Below, in pieces: positions 60,579 through 64,000 of a DNA stretch of 64,000 nt. The stretch is from Lachnospiraceae bacterium. Lineage in GTDB: Bacteria > Bacillota > Clostridia > Lachnospirales > Anaerotignaceae. Within the stretch, counting starts at the first letter, position 1, and the number at the start of each line of letters is the position of its first letter. The DNA lies in the NCBI GenBank assembly GCA_910576545.1, contig CAJTKM010000004.1, positions 1-64,000 of the forward strand, written 5' to 3'. The notes under the pieces were generated by a model. The model worked only from the letters and a program-made list of their open reading frames with translations, made no database searches and was not told where the DNA came from. Position numbers and translations under genes: made by a program.

Positions 60579-62951
60579 TCAAAAGCTTTCGTGTGCGTTC
60601 CTTGCCATAATGGAATCCTGCATGGACTTCGACAGATTTACAAACTGCGTGCTGTACCCTGCCACACGCACCAACAGGTCTTTGTAATTCTCAGGATGCG
60701 CCTGCGCATCTTTCAGCACCTCGTTTGAAATAGTGTTAAACTGCACATGGAACGCACCCAGCGCAAAATAAGACTGGAGCATCGCGCCAAGGTTCGCACG
60801 TCCGCGCTTTGTCGCCACCAAATCATGGTTCAGACGCAGGTTCAGCAGCGTACCGCCGCTATGGATATCATGATTCAGCTTCGCAGAGGAACGCAAAGCC
60901 GCCAGACATGTAGAAGTATCCGTTCCTGTATAAGGCGATACCCCTTCATTGATAGGGTCTTTCGCTTTCCTGCCGTCCGGCGTTGCACCCAGTACCTTAC
61001 CCGTAGGCAGGTAGTTGGAAATGCCCATGAATGCCGTTACAAAGTGGTGTCCATAAATATCCTTATAGGACGTTACATCATGGTAGAAATAATCCGCCAG
61101 TTTTTTCGCGATGCTGTCCACATAATCATCGTCATTGCCATATTTCGGCACTGCCTGCGCCTTTGCACGCAGTTCTTCGTAGCCCTCCCAGTTATGGTTC
61201 AGCGCGTCGATGATTTCGGCCATCGTTGCCACTTTATCCTCAAACACCAGCTTTTTCATTACCGCAAGGGAATTTGCCGTAACCGAAAGTCCAACGCCCG
61301 TGAATACAGGCCCAATGTTGTATTTTGCGCCGCCGTCCACCAAATCCTTGCCATTTTTCAGGCAGTATTCGTTGCATGCAGACAGGAACGGACGCGGTGC
61401 CTGTTCTTTATGTATCTTCTGCGCAGTCAGAAGGCTGATTACGCCATGTTTTACCATAAAGGAGAACTGACGGAGCAAAGCTGCTTCAATTTCCTCATAG
61501 GATTCAAATGTTTTCGGGTCTTTTTCCGGCAGGGCAACCAATTCACCCGTCAAACGGCTCCGACCCTCGTTCAGCGCAAATTCCAGCGCGGCTGCAAAGC
61601 TGATATTGCAGGAAGACGTCCATTCAAATGTTTTTCTGGAATGCGGCACAACACAGCCACAGTTATTCCAGTCCTTCGCATCTTCCGGCGCATATCCCAA
61701 ATTACTCAGCATCTGGTAGCCCGTGCGGTCGCTATGGATTGCAGGGAAACCACAGCCCGTAGATACCAAATCCGTCACAGCCTCCATAAACTCAGGCGGG
61801 CAGTCGGGGTGGATGCGGCAGCTCAGCGTCGGCTGATGGCATTTCGTTTCCTTTGTCGCCTGTATCGCCATATAAGAAATTGTATTCGTACCATCGCCGC
61901 CGCTCACCGTAGAACCGCCGACGGTCAGGTTTTCAAAATTCGTATAGCCCGCGAAGAAATCCGCCGTGTTTGCGGAAATTGTCCATGCCCATTCGCTGTA
62001 TTTCAGCCACAAACATTCTACCAGTTCCAGCGCGGTATCATAATCAATCTTCCCTGCTTCTTCATCTGCTTTGTAATACGGATACATGTACTGGTCAAAA
62101 CGCCCGGGATTCAATGCCAGCGGATTTTCGGAAATAATACCGCCCAGCTGCACAAACCACGCAAACTGCAATGCCTCCCTGAAGGAAGTCGGCGGATTTT
62201 CAGGCACATTCGCGCAGACCTCCGCAATTTCCAGCAGTTCCGCTTTCCTTGCTTCGTCCTTTTCCTCAGCCGCCATTTCCTTTGCTTTTTCGGAATAGCG
62301 GTTCGCCAACCGGACAATACCATCGCTTACCAGTATAATGGAACGGTAAAATACCATTTTGTCCTTATCTTCCGGTATTGCCTCGTTCAGCTCCGCCATA
62401 TACTCCTCAGCTTCGCGCTTTATGCCGCCAAAACCCTTCGGGAACAGCTGGTCAATATAATCGGGAGAAATTTCGCCAATACCATTACGCCATTTGGAAT
62501 CTGTATCCAAAAAGCCCGTATCCACACCAATTTTTTTTGTTTCTTCGGAAGTACGCGCAAGAAACGCATCTTCAACGGATTTGCCTTTCCAATACGGGAA
62601 TATGTTTTCCCGCACAAATTTCCTCTGTTCGTCCGTCATTTCATACGGGTCCTGCGGGCGGGACGGAAAATTGTCCATCTCATCGTCTACCCATTTCCAC
62701 GCAAATTCCGGCGTCAGTATACCGCATTTGCGGAATTCCCCGCTTGCGCCGACAATCAGCTCGCCCTCAAAAATATTAACGCAAAGCTCATTGCAGGTAT
62801 CATAAAACGCCTGCGCGGTACGGATTGCCGCCGGCTGTCCTTCCGTCCGTTTGAAGGATTCCGTCCAAATCCTTGCTCTTTCATAAGAAATAGATGGTTT
62901 TGTATTGACATAGTTCTGACGAATTTTTTCTACTCTGGGCGTAACACTCAT
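60579..62951 (-). CDS. Glycyl radical enzyme of unassigned reaction
   Basis: This is a 790-residue glycyl radical enzyme. The glycyl radical site is G765 in RVAGYSTQFVNLS near the C-terminus. The active-site loop reads NNCGCVVPHS, with two cysteines C431 and C433 and V435 in the place where eliminases (choline lyase, glycerol and hydroxyproline dehydratases, isethionate and DHPS lyases) have a glutamate two residues after the radical cysteine. It does not have the adjacent Cys-Cys of pyruvate formate-lyase. So it belongs to the family but the reaction is not predictable; an arylsuccinate-synthase-like or other addition/decarboxylation chemistry is possible. The start at 62951 has an AGGTGG site. 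The gene lies 22 bp after its XRE-cupin regulator. Confidence 0.88.
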   Translation of the reverse strand: MSVTPRVEKIRQNYVNTKPSISYERARIWTESFKRTEGQPAAIRTAQAFYDTCNELCVNIFEGELIVGASGEFRKCGILTPEFAWKWVDDEMDNFPSRPQDPYEMTDEQRKFVRENIFPYWKGKSVEDAFLARTSEETKKIGVDTGFLDTDSKWRNGIGEISPDYIDQLFPKGFGGIKREAEEYMAELNEAIPEDKDKMVFYRSIILVSDGIVRLANRYSEKAKEMAAEEKDEARKAELLEIAEVCANVPENPPTSFREALQFAWFVQLGGIISENPLALNPGRFDQYMYPYYKADEEAGKIDYDTALELVECLWLKYSEWAWTISANTADFFAGYTNFENLTVGGSTVSGGDGTNTISYMAIQATKETKCHQPTLSCRIHPDCPPEFMEAVTDLVSTGCGFPAIHSDRTGYQMLSNLGYAPEDAKDWNNCGCVVPHSRKTFEWTSSCNISFAAALEFALNEGRSRLTGELVALPEKDPKTFESYEEIEAALLRQFSFMVKHGVISLLTAQKIHKEQAPRPFLSACNEYCLKNGKDLVDGGAKYNIGPVFTGVGLSVTANSLAVMKKLVFEDKVATMAEIIDALNHNWEGYEELRAKAQAVPKYGNDDDYVDSIAKKLADYFYHDVTSYKDIYGHHFVTAFMGISNYLPTGKVLGATPDGRKAKDPINEGVSPYTGTDTSTCLAALRSSAKLNHDIHSGGTLLNLRLNHDLVATKRGRANLGAMLQSYFALGAFHVQFNTISNEVLKDAQAHPENYKDLLVRVAGYSTQFVNLSKSMQDSIMARNAHESF

Positions 62952-62973
62952 ATTTCCCACCTGACCTTTCAAG

Positions 62974-63528
62974 CTATTTCCTGTAATAAATTACCATATA
63001 AAGTTTGGCCGGTGTTTCCCCTGCATTCTCATAAATGTGCGCTTTATCCGCCTGGTAACGGATTGCGTTGCCCGCTTCGACAAGATAATCCTTCCCGTCC
63101 ACAGTCAGCCGCAGCGTCCCCTGGGAAACCATCAGCAGTTCTTCTGTTCCTTCCTCATGAGGCGCGGATTCCGAGCGGCAGCCCAAATCCATCTCAATGC
63201 ACAGCATTTCAAAGCGTTTCGCGTCGTCATACGGGAAAAAAGGAAACAGCCGGAACCTGCCTTCATCGCTCAAAAGAGGCCGTATGTCCTCTTTCTGGAT
63301 AATCTTTGTTTCCATTGCCTGCCCTTCCAGCAATGCCGTAAATGAGATATGCAGGCCCGTAGCAATCTTCCAGAGCGTTGCCACAGTCGGGCTGGATTCG
63401 CCTCTTTCAATCTGCCCCAGCATGCTTTTGCTGACTCCTGTCATCTCTGCTGCATTGTCTAAGCTCAACTTTTTTTCCTTCCGAATCCGTTTCAGATTCG
63501 CCGCAATCATACTGCTCATTGCATCCAT
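62974..63528 (-). CDS. XRE-cupin transcriptional regulator
   Basis: This is a 184-residue regulator. Residues about 7-65 form an XRE helix-turn-helix (IAANLKRIRKEKKLSLDNAAEMTGVSKSMLGQIERGESSPTVATLWKIATGL). A cupin domain occupies about 105-180 (EEGTEELLMVSQGTLRLTVDGKDYLVEAGNAIRYQADKAHIYENAGE). Such proteins sense small molecules. It is the first gene of the GRE operon, so it probably controls the GRE and its own promoter. The start at 63528 has an AAGGAGG site; a longer form is less likely. A palindrome CGTTATAACG at 63579-63588 may be its operator. Confidence 0.87.
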   Translation of the reverse strand: MDAMSSMIAANLKRIRKEKKLSLDNAAEMTGVSKSMLGQIERGESSPTVATLWKIATGLHISFTALLEGQAMETKIIQKEDIRPLLSDEGRFRLFPFFPYDDAKRFEMLCIEMDLGCRSESAPHEEGTEELLMVSQGTLRLTVDGKDYLVEAGNAIRYQADKAHIYENAGETPAKLYMVIYYRK

Positions 63529-63578
63529 AAATGTCCTCCTTGGATAAAACCACTCCCGACGGCGTCCCGCCAGGAATA

Positions 63579-63588
63579 CGTTATAACG
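63579..63588. promoter_or_regulatory. Possible operator in the leader of the XRE-cupin/GRE operon
   Basis: CGTTATAACG is a perfect 10-bp palindrome in the untranslated leader, between the promoter and the start codon. Autoregulation by the first gene is inferred. Confidence 0.4.
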
Positions 63589-63601
63589 CATTTGTAACTT
63601 T

Positions 63602-63630
63602 AATGTATCACGTCATGTAGCCATTGTCAA
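63602..63630 (-). promoter_or_regulatory. Sigma-A promoter of the XRE-cupin/GRE/activase operon
   Basis: On the minus strand TTGACA (63625-63630), 17-bp spacer, TACATT (63602-63607). The start is near 63596. Confidence 0.75.
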
Positions 63631-63709
63631 TAAATTTGACCGCTTTTTTGCCCAAAAAGAGCCGTTATCACATACAAAAAATGCATGTTTTTTTTGTGCA
63701 AAACGCCCA

Positions 63710-63762
63710 TTCCACTTTTTAGAACCTATTCTAAAACCGCATACAGACTGCGTACGGCTGAT
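63710..63762 (-). terminator. Possible terminator after coaBC
   Basis: An imperfect hairpin reading CCGTACGCA...TGTATGCGG on the minus strand is followed by TTTTAGAA, which itself is half of the palindrome TTTTAGAA-CCTA-TTCTAAAA at about 63717-63736. The tail is short. Confidence 0.4.
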
Positions 63763-63775
63763 TGATAATAGACCC

Positions 63776-64000
63776 TCAGTGCCAGAGTTTCAAAATTTCG
63801 TCAAGTATTTTATGTGCAACCATCTCTTTCGTCAGAAGCTCCAGCTGGATTTCCTCCTGCTTGGAAATCATTGTTACCACGTTTGTATCGGTGCCAAAGC
63901 CGCTGCCAGCAACTTTCAGATTGTTTGCCACAACCATATCAATGTTTTTCTTATCCAGCTTCACGCGGGAATTTTCCAGCATATTCTGCGTTTCCATGGA
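63776..64000 (-). CDS. coaBC: Phosphopantothenoylcysteine decarboxylase/synthetase, C-terminal part
   Basis: The last 75 or so residues of CoaBC are visible; the gene continues past the right edge. The end of the CoaB (synthetase) domain is recognised by METQNMLENSRVKLDKKNIDMVVANNL, then SGFGTDTNVVTMISKQEE and MVAHKILDEILK. CoaBC catalyses two steps of coenzyme A synthesis: joining cysteine to 4'-phosphopantothenate and decarboxylation. An internal ATG at 63997 is not the true start because the family sequence runs upstream of it without a break. Confidence 0.85.
   Translation of the reverse strand, partial: SMETQNMLENSRVKLDKKNIDMVVANNLKVAGSGFGTDTNVVTMISKQEEIQLELLTKEMVAHKILDEILKLWH

Noticed and set aside
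60579-62951. Assignment as hydroxyproline dehydratase, choline lyase or DHPS lyase
   Set aside because: These all carry a glutamate two residues after the radical cysteine; here it is valine and the flanking residues differ.
60747-63302. An 851-codon open frame on the plus strand opposite the glycyl radical enzyme
   Set aside because: It is the antisense of a real, high-GC3 gene. It has no domain, no ribosome site and crosses two genes.
1-64000. tRNA, rRNA or CRISPR array
   Set aside because: No tRNA-like T-arm pattern, no rRNA signature and no array of regularly spaced short repeats was seen; the only tandem array has 132-bp units without spacers.

Overview
The window looks like the chromosome of an anaerobic, spore-forming Clostridia member, probably Lachnospiraceae-like. 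The evidence is a forespore sigma factor SigG, a class III (Firmicutes) fructose-1,6-bisphosphatase, a single-chain PurL of about 1228 residues, separate PurO and AICAR-transformylase genes, an O2-sensitive glycyl radical enzyme with its activase, TRAP transport, PyrK-type dihydroorotate dehydrogenase and strong AGGAGG ribosome sites. The exact genus cannot be read from the sequence.

Layout. 1-2142 (minus) is the edge of an integrative conjugative element: VirD4-type coupling protein (cut by the window start), PcfB, a DUF5348 protein and a DUF6017/replication-initiator-like protein, preceded by a highly structured non-coding stretch. 2854-7258 holds an XRE regulator, fbp, a membrane protein and an SDR oxidoreductase. 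7304-10904 is a regulatory unit: a UPF0597/L-cysteine desulfidase-type gene behind a textbook sigma-54 promoter, upstream palindromes, a DUF6487 gene and a sigma-54 activator. 11008-22600 carries housekeeping genes: Na/Pi transporter, mnmA, DUF5662, isochorismatase-like hydrolase, sigG, a CitE-like lyase, C39 peptidase, an ECF sigma/anti-sigma pair and an ABC-F ATPase next to four tandem 132-bp repeats.

22600-34688 (minus) is one catabolic locus: GntR regulator, TRAP transporter (dctP-Q-M), zinc alcohol dehydrogenase, a complete 2-oxoacid dehydrogenase complex (E1a, E1b, E2, lipoyl-E3), a 3-hydroxyisobutyrate-dehydrogenase-type reductase and a PPC-domain protein. It reads as import of a carboxylic acid, oxidation of a hydroxyl group, and conversion of the resulting keto compound to an acyl-CoA; the substrate is unknown. 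A 161-bp MITE sits between dctM and the dehydrogenase.

35118-46230 (minus) is the purine operon purE-F-M-N-O-H(AICARFT)-D-L, and 46264-55490 (plus) is the pyrimidine operon pyrC-carB-pyrK-D-F-E-B-I (no carA). They diverge from one 373-bp region with two outward consensus promoters; the purE side has a structured leader of about 215 nt ending in an intrinsic terminator, which looks like a riboswitch of unassigned class.

55617-64000 (minus) holds a second ECF sigma with a zinc-finger anti-sigma, a B3/4 protein, threonine aldolase, an AEC transporter, and an XRE-cupin regulator / glycyl radical enzyme / activase operon. The glycyl radical enzyme has an active site (C-G-C-V-V-P) lacking the Cys-x-Glu of known radical eliminases, so its reaction cannot be assigned. 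The window ends inside coaBC. Dispersed hairpin repeats lie in several intergenic gaps. No tRNA, rRNA or CRISPR array was seen.
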